A stretch of 57,449 bases of DNA, taken from assembly GCA_025464995.1 (NCBI GenBank), contig JAODMO010000041.1, positions 1-57,449 on the forward strand, written 5' to 3'. This document shows positions 44,099-52,891 of this stretch, one piece after another; the first letter of the stretch is position 1, and each line of letters opens with the position of its first letter. The stretch is from Microbacteriaceae bacterium (lineage in GTDB: Bacteria; Actinomycetota; Actinomycetes; Actinomycetales; Microbacteriaceae). The notes under the pieces are model-generated. The model was not told the DNA's origin. It ran no database searches and was given only the letters and a program-made list of their open reading frames with translations. Position numbers and translations under genes: made by a program.

Positions 44099-44535
44099 TC
44101 AGATCACCGCGTGGGCTAGTACAGCGCCGTAGTCATTTGCCCTGAGCGCGTCTGCCGGCAGATGCACATTCAGCGCTGCGTGCCAAACGGCAGTGTTTCC
44201 GTGCACTGCGGTCGCTGCCTGCACGGTGCTCGCCCCGGCGGCTACAGTCGCCGCGGTCACGGTTACGGCGCCTACGGTCAGCGCTGCTTCGGGCACATAG
44301 CTGACATGGGCCGACGGAGTGGACGTGCTAGTGGCGACCGAGGCGACGTCCGTGGTTGAGATGCTCGAAAGCCAGCCGGCGAGGCCGGCCCTTGTGTCTG
44401 TCGCAGTCACTCCGACGAGCCCGCCAGCAGCGGTCGCACCGGGCGCTACAGCCGGAAAGGTCCCACCAGGGCGAGTCCAGCGACGATGCTGGCCACGACG
44501 GTGAGGGCAGTGGGGAAGACGCATACGATATTCAC
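44099..44535 (-). pseudogene. Exported Ala/Thr-rich protein, frame broken in the signal peptide
   Basis: The body (44099 to about 44460) reads FPAVAPGATAAGG, TDTRAGLAGWLSS and ALTVGAVTVTAATVAAG to NDYGAVLAHAVI. A normal signal peptide (VFPTALTVVASIVAGLALVG) lies just upstream in another frame. Adding one G to the GTGGGACC run near 44460 joins them into a protein of about 145 residues. Read literally, the ATG at 44524 gives an arginine-rich N terminus with no signal. AAGGAG lies just upstream. A base-calling loss is as likely as a real mutation. Confidence 0.55.
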
Positions 44536-44611
44536 TCCTTGTGGTTTGCGGTGCGACGGTCGATAGACACTGCGTAACCCGGCATGATCACGCCTAGAGA
44601 GCTCGCCTCTT

Positions 44612-44830
44612 CTAAGCGGACCTCCGAAAGCGTCGAAGCGCGCGCCTGAGACGCCCCCGCTGAGGAGCGCCCGGCTGGTCTGCCTCAGGTCTCAGCTCTG
44701 CGCCGGACACGAAAGCGGACCAGTCACACTGATCGCAGGTGCGAATGAAACGGTGCACCGCAAGGCCCACTCCGAAGAACTCGTTGTCTGCAAGGCGAGT
44801 CCGCGCTTGACATTTCGGACACCGGATCAT
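44612..44830 (-). CDS. Small zinc-ribbon protein
   Basis: A 72-residue protein with two CxxC pairs (C4, C7 and C32, C35: IRCPKCQ and RTCDQCDW) that would bind one zinc, followed by a very basic tail (residues 52-71, seven Arg). Possibly nucleic-acid binding by charge. ATG 44830. Confidence 0.65.
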   Translation of the reverse strand: MIRCPKCQARTRLADNEFFGVGLAVHRFIRTCDQCDWSAFVSGAELRPEADQPGAPQRGRLRRALRRFRRSA

Positions 44831-45150
44831 GACCTCTCTGTCCTCCTCTTTCGCGTCGGCTGCCAGAATGGGGGGTGCATCAGTGTTCAGGTGGGGCCGA
44901 CGGAGTCCTCGGCGATGCGCGCCTCGACCGTGCTTTGCCGTATGAGCGGTCGCGGCACCCCATGTCCGGCTCGCGGAGGAGCGCCCGATCCGCGAAACAA
45001 CGGCACCTTTCCCGTCCCGCGGGTGCTCCTTTCCAAGCTAAGGGCCCGCCGGAGCGCACGAAATCCGAATAGCGCGGTGCACGGACTCCCATTAACGCGG
45101 AACGGAGCGGCAATGAGGCTACGGCGCCTTCTCTAGGTCAAAATCACGTT
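44831..45150. other. Gene-free stretch, 320 bp
   Basis: Separates the zinc-ribbon gene from the divergently read AraC regulator. Open frames here are short, basic and overlapping on both strands; I support none. It must hold both promoters. Confidence 0.4.
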
Positions 45151-46134
45151 ATGTCGTTGACTCCTGTTGAGGTGTTCGGTCGTCATCCCGTCGTCTCCTC
45201 TCGGGACCTTGATGTCGCGTGCCAGGCGCTGAGCAAGGTGTACCTGCCTATGGACTTCCCGTCGGCGTCCGCTTCGACTTCCTTAGACATGTCGCTGAAC
45301 GCAATCAAGGTCGGCCGTGTGACTGCCGGATACCTGCAATTTGGGGACGCGATGCGAATCCAGACCGTTGAAGCCGCGAATTACCATGTCGACATACCTG
45401 TGGCAGGCAGGGCGAGGATGCAAGCCGGCCGCCGTGACCCCGTGTACGGAACCCCCAAGACCGCCGCGATTTTCGCACCCGGGCTTCCCGCGGAACTCGA
45501 CTGCGATGACGATTTCGCTCAAATCGCGCTCATGCTCCCGAAGGCTGGATTACAGTCCGAACTGGAGAGCCTCCTGGGACACAGCCTCAGGACACCGCTG
45601 GTGTTTTCGATGGCCCTGGACCTCGCCTCGGCGCCCGGGAGCTCAGTGCTGCAGGCACTCCAACTGATCGATGCCGCGTCGGAGCAAGATGACGGCATGC
45701 TCCAGCACCCGCTCGCTGCGCACCGACTTGAACAAGTCTTGATGCACAGTTTGCTGATTGCGCAACCTCACAACTATTCGGAACATCTTCGGGCCACGCC
45801 GCCCCTTGCGGGGACGCGTTCCGTATCTGAGGCCGTGGATCTGATGCGTGCGCGTCCGGCCCATGCGTGGACTGCGGCAGAGCTCGCTGCCGCTTCATCT
45901 ACGAGCGTGCGCAGCCTGCAGGAGCACTTCCGCCGTTCACTAGGTACGTCCCCCATGCGATACCTCCGCGATTTCCGGCTCGAGCAGGTACGCGAAGAGC
46001 TCTTGGCCGCGGAGCCGGGTGCCGTTACGGTGACGGAGGTGGCAGCGCGTTGGGGATTCGTGCATCTCGGCCGCTTCGCCGCCGCATACCGGCAACGTTT
46101 CGCCGAACGCCCATCAGACACAATCAGGAGTTGA
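45151..46134 (+). CDS. AraC-family transcriptional regulator
   Basis: A 327-residue regulator. Residues about 30-200 match the AraC-binding-like N domain (YHVDIPVAGRARMQAGRR), and the C-terminal AraC double HTH spans about 220-325: WTAAELAAASSTSVRSLQEHF, then VTEVAARWGFVHLGRFAAAYRQRF. Located at the distal end of the sugar operon and converging on it, so it could control that operon or an unlinked aromatic/polyol pathway. ATG 45151. Confidence 0.9.
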   Translation: MSLTPVEVFGRHPVVSSRDLDVACQALSKVYLPMDFPSASASTSLDMSLNAIKVGRVTAGYLQFGDAMRIQTVEAANYHVDIPVAGRARMQAGRRDPVYGTPKTAAIFAPGLPAELDCDDDFAQIALMLPKAGLQSELESLLGHSLRTPLVFSMALDLASAPGSSVLQALQLIDAASEQDDGMLQHPLAAHRLEQVLMHSLLIAQPHNYSEHLRATPPLAGTRSVSEAVDLMRARPAHAWTAAELAAASSTSVRSLQEHFRRSLGTSPMRYLRDFRLEQVREELLAAEPGAVTVTEVAARWGFVHLGRFAAAYRQRFAERPSDTIRS

Positions 46135-46166
46135 TCGGCGCCTCGTGGAATGTCTCGGACCGCGCG

Positions 46167-46289
46167 ATGTCGCACCTCGATCGCAAAGCTGTGGGTTCGG
46201 GCGTCGTCAGGGTCGTGCTCGCTCTGTTCGGAACGGTCGTGGTGGTGGTCGCAATCAATCTCGTCACGCGGGTGCCGCTCGCCACGTGA
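46167..46289 (+). CDS. Possible 40-aa single-pass membrane peptide
   Basis: ATG 46167 encodes MSHLDRKAVGSGVVRV followed by a strongly hydrophobic run (VLALFGTVVVVVAINLV) and a stop at 46287. No clear ribosome site. Lies 32 bp after the AraC gene. A real small membrane protein or a decayed tail. Confidence 0.35.
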   Translation: MSHLDRKAVGSGVVRVVLALFGTVVVVVAINLVTRVPLAT

Positions 46290-46363
46290 TTTGCGCAACG
46301 CTGCCCTCCACGAGAGGCGTAGCGATACGCCGCGAGACCGCTGATCTGCGGACGGCGCCTGGC

Positions 46364-47227
46364 TTACTCTTTCGCACGGAGGGTCTGCACGATGGGACGG
46401 ATGTACGCGTCCGCCGATCGCAGTTGCTCGCCAATGTGCTTGAGCGACCAGCCGCCGGTGCCATGTGCTTTGAGACTCGCGGCACCCTGATAGTTCGCGC
46501 GCGCGAGGTTTCCCAGAAGTACCGAGTGGTCGAGCGTGCCGTCAGGCCGAGGCAGTTGATTCTCGCCGGGGCCGAAGTTCAGCCCATCGGTGCCGTGGCG
46601 ATATTGACGGTCGATGTCCCAGATGTAGTAGTAGAACAGTCGCTTGCGCTCGGCGAGAAACGTGATGATCTCGCTGACGCTTTCCTGCATCACCCAGAGG
46701 TGGGGTGGGGCGAGACAGATTCCGAGGAACGGATCGTCGATGTCGCGGATAAGGCGCTTGATCTGCGCGAAGGTGTCAACGCCTTCGTCCCAACGCTTGT
46801 CCTCATTGCCGCCCGCCTCGAAATCCGCGGAGAACGGAACCGTGAGGTGATTCTCGACCGCGATGCGGACTCCGTTCTTGCGGCCGGCCTCCACTATGGG
46901 AGGCAGGAAGGTCGACACGAAGTCGCCGTAGTTGGCCTCGCAATCGAAGATCAAGGTGTCGATCCCGAGCTCACGCGCGAAGTCCACGCGCTCGAGTATC
47001 TCGTCTTGCGTCTTGCCGTAGGTGGTGAGTCCACAGGGCTTGACGCCGTACTTGTCAAGTGTGGCCAGGATCGCCTTGGGGTCGTCTCCGGGGTTCACGT
47101 GGTGGCCCAGTGGAGCGGCTGACGACCAGAGGTTTATTTCGGTGAATCCGATCTCGGCGAGGTCGCGTACCGCGTCCTCGAACGGGATGTCGTGGTACGG
47201 GAGTATTTCTGCGGTGTAACGGAACAT
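46364..47227 (-). CDS. Sugar phosphate isomerase/epimerase (TIM barrel)
   Basis: A 287-residue xylose-isomerase-like TIM-barrel protein. Metal-site candidates are Glu in VRIAVENHLTVP (about 146), Asp in CLAPPHL region and later His/Glu in KAHGTGGW. ATG 47227 is chosen because GAGGAAGGGAAAC precedes it; the in-frame GTG at 47245 would overlap the dehydrogenase. Last gene of the six-gene sugar operon. Such enzymes isomerise keto sugars or sugar acids; the substrate is not deducible. Confidence 0.87.
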   Translation of the reverse strand: MFRYTAEILPYHDIPFEDAVRDLAEIGFTEINLWSSAAPLGHHVNPGDDPKAILATLDKYGVKPCGLTTYGKTQDEILERVDFARELGIDTLIFDCEANYGDFVSTFLPPIVEAGRKNGVRIAVENHLTVPFSADFEAGGNEDKRWDEGVDTFAQIKRLIRDIDDPFLGICLAPPHLWVMQESVSEIITFLAERKRLFYYYIWDIDRQYRHGTDGLNFGPGENQLPRPDGTLDHSVLLGNLARANYQGAASLKAHGTGGWSLKHIGEQLRSADAYIRPIVQTLRAKE

Positions 47228-47241
47228 GTTTCCCTTCCTCG

Positions 47242-48264
47242 TCACCAGACGAAGATTGCCTTCTCGGTCTCGCGGCGGTCGAACTTGGCGAACGCCTCTT
47301 CCGCGTCTTCAATGGAGAATTCGTGGCTGATCAGTTTCTCGACGGGGATCTTCCGGTCCTGTACGAAGCGGATGATCTCGTCCCAATCACCGCGGGGAAA
47401 GTACCAGCCTCCGATGACGGTCAGCAGCTTGCGGATGATCTGATCACTCGGGCGGATCTCTGTGGCCCGGGACTCTCCGACGAATGCCACCGCGCCCAGC
47501 TTGGCAGCCGCGTCCAAGGCGGTGTTCTGCCCGATGGGATTGCCCGAGCACTCGATGACGACGTCGGCGCCACGGCCCCCGGTCAGACGGCGGATCTCCT
47601 CGACGGCGTCGATGTTCGCACTGTTGACGATGTCATCTGCCCCCAGTTCCGTTGCCTGCTCGAGGCGGGAGTCGAGGACGTCGACGGCTATTACGCGCGC
47701 ACCGTTTGCGCGGGCGATGAGCACGGCGGCCGCGCCCATCGGCCCTAGCCCGACGACCGCCACGGTATGCCTCGCCGACACTCCGAGCCGCTTCTGCGTG
47801 CTGTATTGCGTTCCCACCATGTCGGTCAGCACCGCTCCTGCCGCGAAGGAGATGTCATCGGGGAGGGAGAGCACGTTGGCCTCGGGAAGCACAAAATACT
47901 CTGCGTCCCCGCCGTCGAGGTCGAATCCAAAGCACTTCCAGTCGGGATCGAGCATCGGGTAGCCCTGGGCGCCGAACTCGGAGTACTGGCTGCCCACCGC
48001 GAGGTAGCCCGCGACGCGGTCACCCACGGAGACATGCTGCACCGCCGACCCCACGGCCGTCACGACGCCGGCGGCCTCGTGGCCGGGCACGATGTCGACC
48101 GTCGGAGCTCCGCCGACGATCGGTGTTCCGTAGTAGATGCTCATGTCGCTGCGGCAGATGGCGGAAGCCTTGGTCTGCACGAGCACCTCATGGGGACCCG
48201 GTTGCGGTATCGGACGGTCGACGAGGACCACTCGCTTGTCACCGGGAAGTAGTACTGCTCTCAT
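47242..48264 (-). CDS. Zinc-type medium-chain alcohol/polyol dehydrogenase
   Basis: A 340-residue MDR oxidoreductase. Catalytic zinc ligands are visible (AICRSDM and PGHEAAGVV), as are the Rossmann motif GLGPMGAA and an acidic residue after strand 2 (AVDVLD), pointing to NAD(H). The four-Cys structural zinc lobe typical of polyol dehydrogenases is absent: the segment AGYLAVGSQYSEFG has no Cys. In the operon it lies between the permeases and the isomerase, so it probably oxidises an imported sugar or polyol. Confidence 0.9.
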   Translation of the reverse strand: MRAVLLPGDKRVVLVDRPIPQPGPHEVLVQTKASAICRSDMSIYYGTPIVGGAPTVDIVPGHEAAGVVTAVGSAVQHVSVGDRVAGYLAVGSQYSEFGAQGYPMLDPDWKCFGFDLDGGDAEYFVLPEANVLSLPDDISFAAGAVLTDMVGTQYSTQKRLGVSARHTVAVVGLGPMGAAAVLIARANGARVIAVDVLDSRLEQATELGADDIVNSANIDAVEEIRRLTGGRGADVVIECSGNPIGQNTALDAAAKLGAVAFVGESRATEIRPSDQIIRKLLTVIGGWYFPRGDWDEIIRFVQDRKIPVEKLISHEFSIEDAEEAFAKFDRRETEKAIFVW

Positions 48265-48290
48265 ATCATTTCCTCCTTCTTGTTCATTGC

Positions 48291-49154
48291 TTATTTCACT
48301 GCGCCGAAGGTGAGTCCGGAGACCATCTTGCGACGCAGCACGATGGTGAGCACGAGGATCGGTGCCACGATGAGTGTCGCCGCGGCGGTGATGCTGCCCC
48401 AGTCCGTTCCGTACATGCCGGTGAACTCTTGGAGGCCGACGGGTGCGGTCTTCGCGTTACTGCGCGTAAGGGACAGCGCAAAGAGGAACTCGTTCCAGGT
48501 GAGCACGAGGGTCAGCACCGAAACGGTTGCAACTGAGGGCACGAGCAGCGGCCAGATAATCCTGCGCAGTGCAACCCAGTGGTTGGCACCGTCGACCATG
48601 GCCGCCTCTTGGATCTCGAAGGGGATCTGCAGGATTGAGCTGCGCAGGATCCATACGGCAATGGGAAGGCTGAACGCGGCATAGGGGATGATGAGCACGG
48701 GGTACGTGTCCATCACGCCGAGCTTGCCCGCGAAGACGAAGATCGGGATGACGGCCACGATCGGCGGGAACATGTAGGTCGACAGGATCCAGCCCGAAAT
48801 CTTCTTGCGGGGGTTGAAAGTGCGCATCGAGAGCGCGTACGCAGCCGGAACCGCGAGCAGCACCGTAAGCGCAGTCGCTCCCACGCTCACGATCGTGCTA
48901 TTCACGAGCAACTGGCCGAAGCCCTGGGACGTGCCCTGGCCACCCGCGAGAACCTTCGCATAGTTGTCCATCGTGGCCTGGAAGAACCACACGGGCGGTG
49001 TCTGGTTGACGATACCTTCGGGCTTTATTGAGGTCACAACCATGAAGAGCAGCGGAACGAGGCCGATGAGCAGCCACACCCACATGAAGCTCTGGCCCAG
49101 CACGCTGGTTACGGTGGCCCGGGGCTCCATGACCGACGATGGTGACTTAGCCAT
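48291..49154 (-). CDS. Sugar ABC transporter permease, MalG type
   Basis: A 287-residue permease with six membrane segments. The EAA loop that docks the ATPase is EIQEAAMVDGANHWVALRRI. ATG 49154 lies 2 nt after the MalF-type stop. Second permease of the importer. Confidence 0.93.
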   Translation of the reverse strand: MAKSPSSVMEPRATVTSVLGQSFMWVWLLIGLVPLLFMVVTSIKPEGIVNQTPPVWFFQATMDNYAKVLAGGQGTSQGFGQLLVNSTIVSVGATALTVLLAVPAAYALSMRTFNPRKKISGWILSTYMFPPIVAVIPIFVFAGKLGVMDTYPVLIIPYAAFSLPIAVWILRSSILQIPFEIQEAAMVDGANHWVALRRIIWPLLVPSVATVSVLTLVLTWNEFLFALSLTRSNAKTAPVGLQEFTGMYGTDWGSITAAATLIVAPILVLTIVLRRKMVSGLTFGAVK

Positions 49155-49156
49155 TT

Positions 49157-50134
49157 CTAGGCCTCCTCTGGGTCGGCGCGCTTGCCGATGACGCTTTGGA
49201 TGAATGGGATGAGGATGCTCAACACGATGAGAAGCAGCACGGCGGTGGCGCACGCCAAGCCGATGTTGAAGCTTTGCAGGCCGATGCGGTAGATGCCGAG
49301 GTTGATCATCTCGGTTGAGTTGCCAGGCCCGCCGCCCGTGACGATTTTGAACGAGTCGAAGGTCTTGAACGCCTGGATCGTTCGGAGGACGAGGGCTATT
49401 GCGAGGAATGGGACGAGACCTGGAAGGGTTATGTGCCGGAAGACCTGCCACTTGTTGGCGCCGTCGACCATGGCTGCCTCGATCGGCTCGAGGGGCAGGG
49501 ATTGCAGCCCAGCCATGAGGATAAGCGCCACAAAAGGCGTCCACTGCCAGAGGTCCAGCACGATGAGTACGGCCCAGGCGCCGACCGGATCCCCAAGCAG
49601 GTCGAGGTTCGGCGGCAGGCCGAAGAACTGCAGGTAGTACGGCAGCCATCCGTAGTTGGGGTTGACCAGCTGCTTGAAGACCATGGCGGCGACCGCGGGG
49701 GTGACGGCGAACGGGAGAAGCATGAGCGTGGCCGCCAGCTTGCTGGATGCCGTCTGTCGGGAGAGCGGAACAGCCAGCGCGAGGCCGATCGCCATCTCAA
49801 GCACGACAGCGATGAGAACGAACATGAGGGTGACCAGGAATGCATGTTGCGTGCCCGGGTCGCTTACAGCAGTCTCGTAGTTGCGCAAGCCCACGAACTG
49901 GCCCGCGCCGCCGAGGATGCTGTCATTACGGAAGCTCGTATAGAAGATGTATATTGCCGGACCGATTGTCATGACGAGCAGCACGGCCAGCGCTGGCGAG
50001 AGATAGAGCCACGGAATATGGCGACCGGTCTGCGTGCGGACCTGCCTCCCGGGGCGCGCTCCGCTGCTGCGGCGCGCGCCCCGGGAGTCGTCGTCGACTG
50101 CCCGCTGATCGGTCAATGCGTGCAAGCTTGACAT
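49157..50134 (-). CDS. Sugar ABC transporter permease, MalF type
   Basis: A 325-residue permease with six membrane segments and a 35-residue basic N-terminal tail. EAA loop EPIEAAMVDGANKWQVFRHI. Pairs with the MalG-type protein in the membrane. No ATPase gene is in the operon, so a shared MsiK-type ATPase elsewhere is expected, as is common in Actinobacteria. Confidence 0.93.
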   Translation of the reverse strand: MSSLHALTDQRAVDDDSRGARRSSGARPGRQVRTQTGRHIPWLYLSPALAVLLVMTIGPAIYIFYTSFRNDSILGGAGQFVGLRNYETAVSDPGTQHAFLVTLMFVLIAVVLEMAIGLALAVPLSRQTASSKLAATLMLLPFAVTPAVAAMVFKQLVNPNYGWLPYYLQFFGLPPNLDLLGDPVGAWAVLIVLDLWQWTPFVALILMAGLQSLPLEPIEAAMVDGANKWQVFRHITLPGLVPFLAIALVLRTIQAFKTFDSFKIVTGGGPGNSTEMINLGIYRIGLQSFNIGLACATAVLLLIVLSILIPFIQSVIGKRADPEEA

Positions 50135-50168
50135 CAGTTGGTTTCCTTAGAGGGGTTGTGGCTGTCTC

Positions 50169-51602
50169 CTATTTGGAGACGGTGTATCCGGCCTGCTCGA
50201 GCAAGGAGGTGACAGAGTCTGATGCCTCGTCGAGTGCGGCCTTCGGGCCGAGTTCTCCGCTGGATGCCTTGTTCACGGCGACGGCGATCGCGTGGCTGAC
50301 CTCCGTATAGTTGGTCAATCGAGCCCGGCCGACACCGACCTCGAGCGAGCCGCCCAGGGTCGAGTAGAACTCGGCCTCAGCTGGGTTGTCCGTCTGGTTC
50401 TCGACCGCGTCGTACACCGATGTACGGCTGGGGTGGAGCTGGTCGGCGGTCATGGCGAGCTGCTGGTCGGATGACGTCAGCCAAGAGATGGCCTGATATG
50501 CCCAGTCCTTGTTCTTGGAGTTCTTGTTGAGGCTCAACATCCAGGTGCCGAAGTGAGGTCCGACGTCGGAAGCGTCTTTACCGTGCGGAACCGGCGCATA
50601 GCCGATCTCGCCGCCGACGTTGTCGGCCAACTCCAGTGCGTGATAGTTGATCGTCATAGCCGACAAACCGGTGTCGAACGACGTTGCCGTCTCATCCCAC
50701 GACGCGGACGTGCTCCCTGGGGGAACGACGCCGCTGTCGATCAAGCCCGTGTAGTACTCGAGGGCCGCCACGCCTTCCTCGGTGTCAAACGCGAGAGACA
50801 AGTCGTCGGTGACGAGATGAGCATCGCCGCCGAAGCTCGCCAACAACGTCTTGAAGTCGTCGGTGGCCCAGTCACCCACGCCAGCCATAACGGTCGTACC
50901 GTAGAGGTTCTTGTCGGGCTGCGTGAAGAATTTCGCAACCTCCGCGTACTCATCCCATGTCTGCGGCACGCTCAACTCACGACCGAACTCCGCTTGGAAG
51001 TTCGCCTTCTGGGTCGGGTCGTCGAACAGATCTTTCCGGTATCCCATGACCGCGACGTTGGCCTGAATGGGGAGGCCGTAGATGTCGAAGCCGGCATTCG
51101 TGATGGTCTTCGCATCTCCCGCCTCCGTCGGGTCCGGGTACTGCTTCAGAGGATCGCTCGCGTCGTAGACCGCCGTGTCATAGAGAACCTTGGGTATGAA
51201 GTCGGCGACGTTAGCGTCGGCTTTCTTATTGAGCGATGAGTTCTCGATGTAAGCGCTGAGGGGCTCAAGGTTGCCGACGAGAGCCGGCGCCCAAGGGGTG
51301 TCGACAACAACGATGTCGTAGTAGTCGCTCGACGACGCGAACTCGGAGAAGACCTTCTGCTGGAGGGCGTCGTACGGCTGCGTGTCGATGGCGAGCTTGA
51401 TTCCAAACTCATCCTCGAACGCGGGGACCTGCGCCTGAAGCGCGGCCACGTTCGCTTCGGACGTCGTGTAGAGCACCCGGAGGGTTTCCGGCTTCGCGCC
51501 GGGATCGCTCGCGGGCTGGGCGCTACACCCCCCGAGGGCCAGCGCCGCGGTTGTTGCTACGGCGACACCCACAAATGCATGTTTGCTGAGTCGTGATTGC
51601 AT
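50169..51602 (-). CDS. Sugar ABC transporter substrate-binding lipoprotein
   Basis: A 477-residue family 1-type solute-binding protein. The N terminus is a lipoprotein signal (SKHAFVGVAVATTAALALGGCSAQ) with lipobox LGGC, giving a lipid-anchored Cys. The mature part has the two-lobe binding-protein pattern, with a clear AWLTSSDQQLAM-like C-lobe helix. AAGGAGGT stands 6 nt before ATG 51602, the strongest ribosome site of the operon, as usual for the binding protein. Confidence 0.93.
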   Translation of the reverse strand: MQSRLSKHAFVGVAVATTAALALGGCSAQPASDPGAKPETLRVLYTTSEANVAALQAQVPAFEDEFGIKLAIDTQPYDALQQKVFSEFASSSDYYDIVVVDTPWAPALVGNLEPLSAYIENSSLNKKADANVADFIPKVLYDTAVYDASDPLKQYPDPTEAGDAKTITNAGFDIYGLPIQANVAVMGYRKDLFDDPTQKANFQAEFGRELSVPQTWDEYAEVAKFFTQPDKNLYGTTVMAGVGDWATDDFKTLLASFGGDAHLVTDDLSLAFDTEEGVAALEYYTGLIDSGVVPPGSTSASWDETATSFDTGLSAMTINYHALELADNVGGEIGYAPVPHGKDASDVGPHFGTWMLSLNKNSKNKDWAYQAISWLTSSDQQLAMTADQLHPSRTSVYDAVENQTDNPAEAEFYSTLGGSLEVGVGRARLTNYTEVSHAIAVAVNKASSGELGPKAALDEASDSVTSLLEQAGYTVSK

Positions 51603-51648
51603 TGCAATACCTCCTTGTATCGGTGAACTTTCCTGACAGCCGTGAGAC

Positions 51649-52794
51649 TTAAGCGATCAACTCGTCCGCTGAAATCTTGTACGTTGATTCGGTTTCCAGT
51701 GAGACCCGCTCCCCCGAGCGGGCGGATGCGAGAACCGCCTCGGTTATCCGCACGGCCCTGAGACCGTCGGAGAATGTGGGCAGCCCATCGGCGGGTTGGC
51801 CCAAGATCGCGTCGTAGCTGTCAGCGACGAAGGCGTTGAAAGCGTCCTGGTACCCTTGCGGATGTCCCGCCGGGAGACGACTCAAGCGGGCGGCGTCGGC
51901 GGAGAGCAAGAGTGGATCGCGCAGGATAGTTCGCGAGCCTTCACGCTCACCGAGCCACAGCGACTCGGGCTGTTCTTGATCAAAGGCGAGGCTTCGGGTC
52001 TGTCCGGAGATCTCGATGGTGAGCCTGTTCTTGCGTCCTGGCGCCAGCTGGCTCACGACCAATGTGCCGAGCGCCCCACCGGCGGTTTCAAAGATCACCG
52101 CTGCGAGGTCCTCGGTGGTCACGTTGCGGTTGTGTGCACGATTCGGGTGCACCACGCGGGTGCGAGAGCTCAGAGACACGATTCGATCGTCTGTGACGAA
52201 CTCGATGAGGTCGCAGAGATGCGACCCGATGTCTGCGAAAACCCGGGAAGCACCTCCGAGTTCCGCATCGACGCGCCAATCGTCGTTGCTGGCGTCCATC
52301 AGCCAGTCCTGCATGTATCCACCCTGGATGGTCAACACAGCGCCCAGCATGTTGCGGCGGACGAGGTCGCGTGCTTCGCGCACCATCGGGTGGAAGCGAT
52401 AGACGAATGGCACGGTGGCAGTCAGACCGAGTTGTCGCGCCAGTTCCGTCATGCGGGCCGCTTCGTGGATGTTGGTGCCGAGCGGCTTCTCGCAGATGAC
52501 GTGCTTCCCGGCCTCGAGAGCACGAAGCGCATACGGCGCGTGGGTCGCGTTGGGCGAGCAGATATGAATGACGTCGACGTCGCTCGAGAGGAGCTCGTCG
52601 AGGGACTCGAATGCTTGAGTGACACCGAGCCGTTCCGCGGCGGCCTTCGCGTTGGGAAGGCTCGAGGAAAGCAGCGCCGAAGGAGTAGCTCCTGCGGCGC
52701 GCGCGGCGACACTGTGTACCTGAGCCATGAACCCGCCACCGATGAAGGCCGGTCGCAGGGCGCTCCGTTGGGCCATCGATACGTCGGTGTTCAT
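51649..52794 (-). CDS. Gfo/Idh/MocA-family oxidoreductase
   Basis: A 381-residue sugar dehydrogenase. The N-terminal Rossmann motif is PAFIGGGFMAQVH; the EKPLGTN motif (Lys is catalytic) is at about 98-104; the C domain has ADIGSHLCDLIEFV with the Asp-His pair. These enzymes oxidise or epimerise sugars, inositols and N-acetyl sugars. First gene of the operon; ATG 52794 preceded by TTGACA-N18-TCAAAT. Confidence 0.9.
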   Translation of the reverse strand: MNTDVSMAQRSALRPAFIGGGFMAQVHSVAARAAGATPSALLSSSLPNAKAAAERLGVTQAFESLDELLSSDVDVIHICSPNATHAPYALRALEAGKHVICEKPLGTNIHEAARMTELARQLGLTATVPFVYRFHPMVREARDLVRRNMLGAVLTIQGGYMQDWLMDASNDDWRVDAELGGASRVFADIGSHLCDLIEFVTDDRIVSLSSRTRVVHPNRAHNRNVTTEDLAAVIFETAGGALGTLVVSQLAPGRKNRLTIEISGQTRSLAFDQEQPESLWLGEREGSRTILRDPLLLSADAARLSRLPAGHPQGYQDAFNAFVADSYDAILGQPADGLPTFSDGLRAVRITEAVLASARSGERVSLETESTYKISADELIA

Positions 52795-52802
52795 GGCTAC
52801 AT

Positions 52803-52845
52803 TTGACACCCTGGAAGCGCCTTCTGTCAACCGGTAAGCAGAAGG
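52803..52845. promoter_or_regulatory. Divergent sugar-operon / ROK control region with inverted repeat
   Basis: CCTTCTG (52820-52826) and CAGAAGG (52839-52845) form a perfect inverted repeat with a 12-bp spacer. For the minus-strand operon, TTGACA (52825-52830) with TCAAAT 18 bp downstream makes a good promoter whose -35 lies inside the inverted repeat. A protein bound there would block it, which suits the divergent ROK repressor. Confidence 0.55.
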
Positions 52846-52891
52846 TGGGAGCGACTGCCCAAATCTCACAAGGAACAGATGTGGTTTACTG

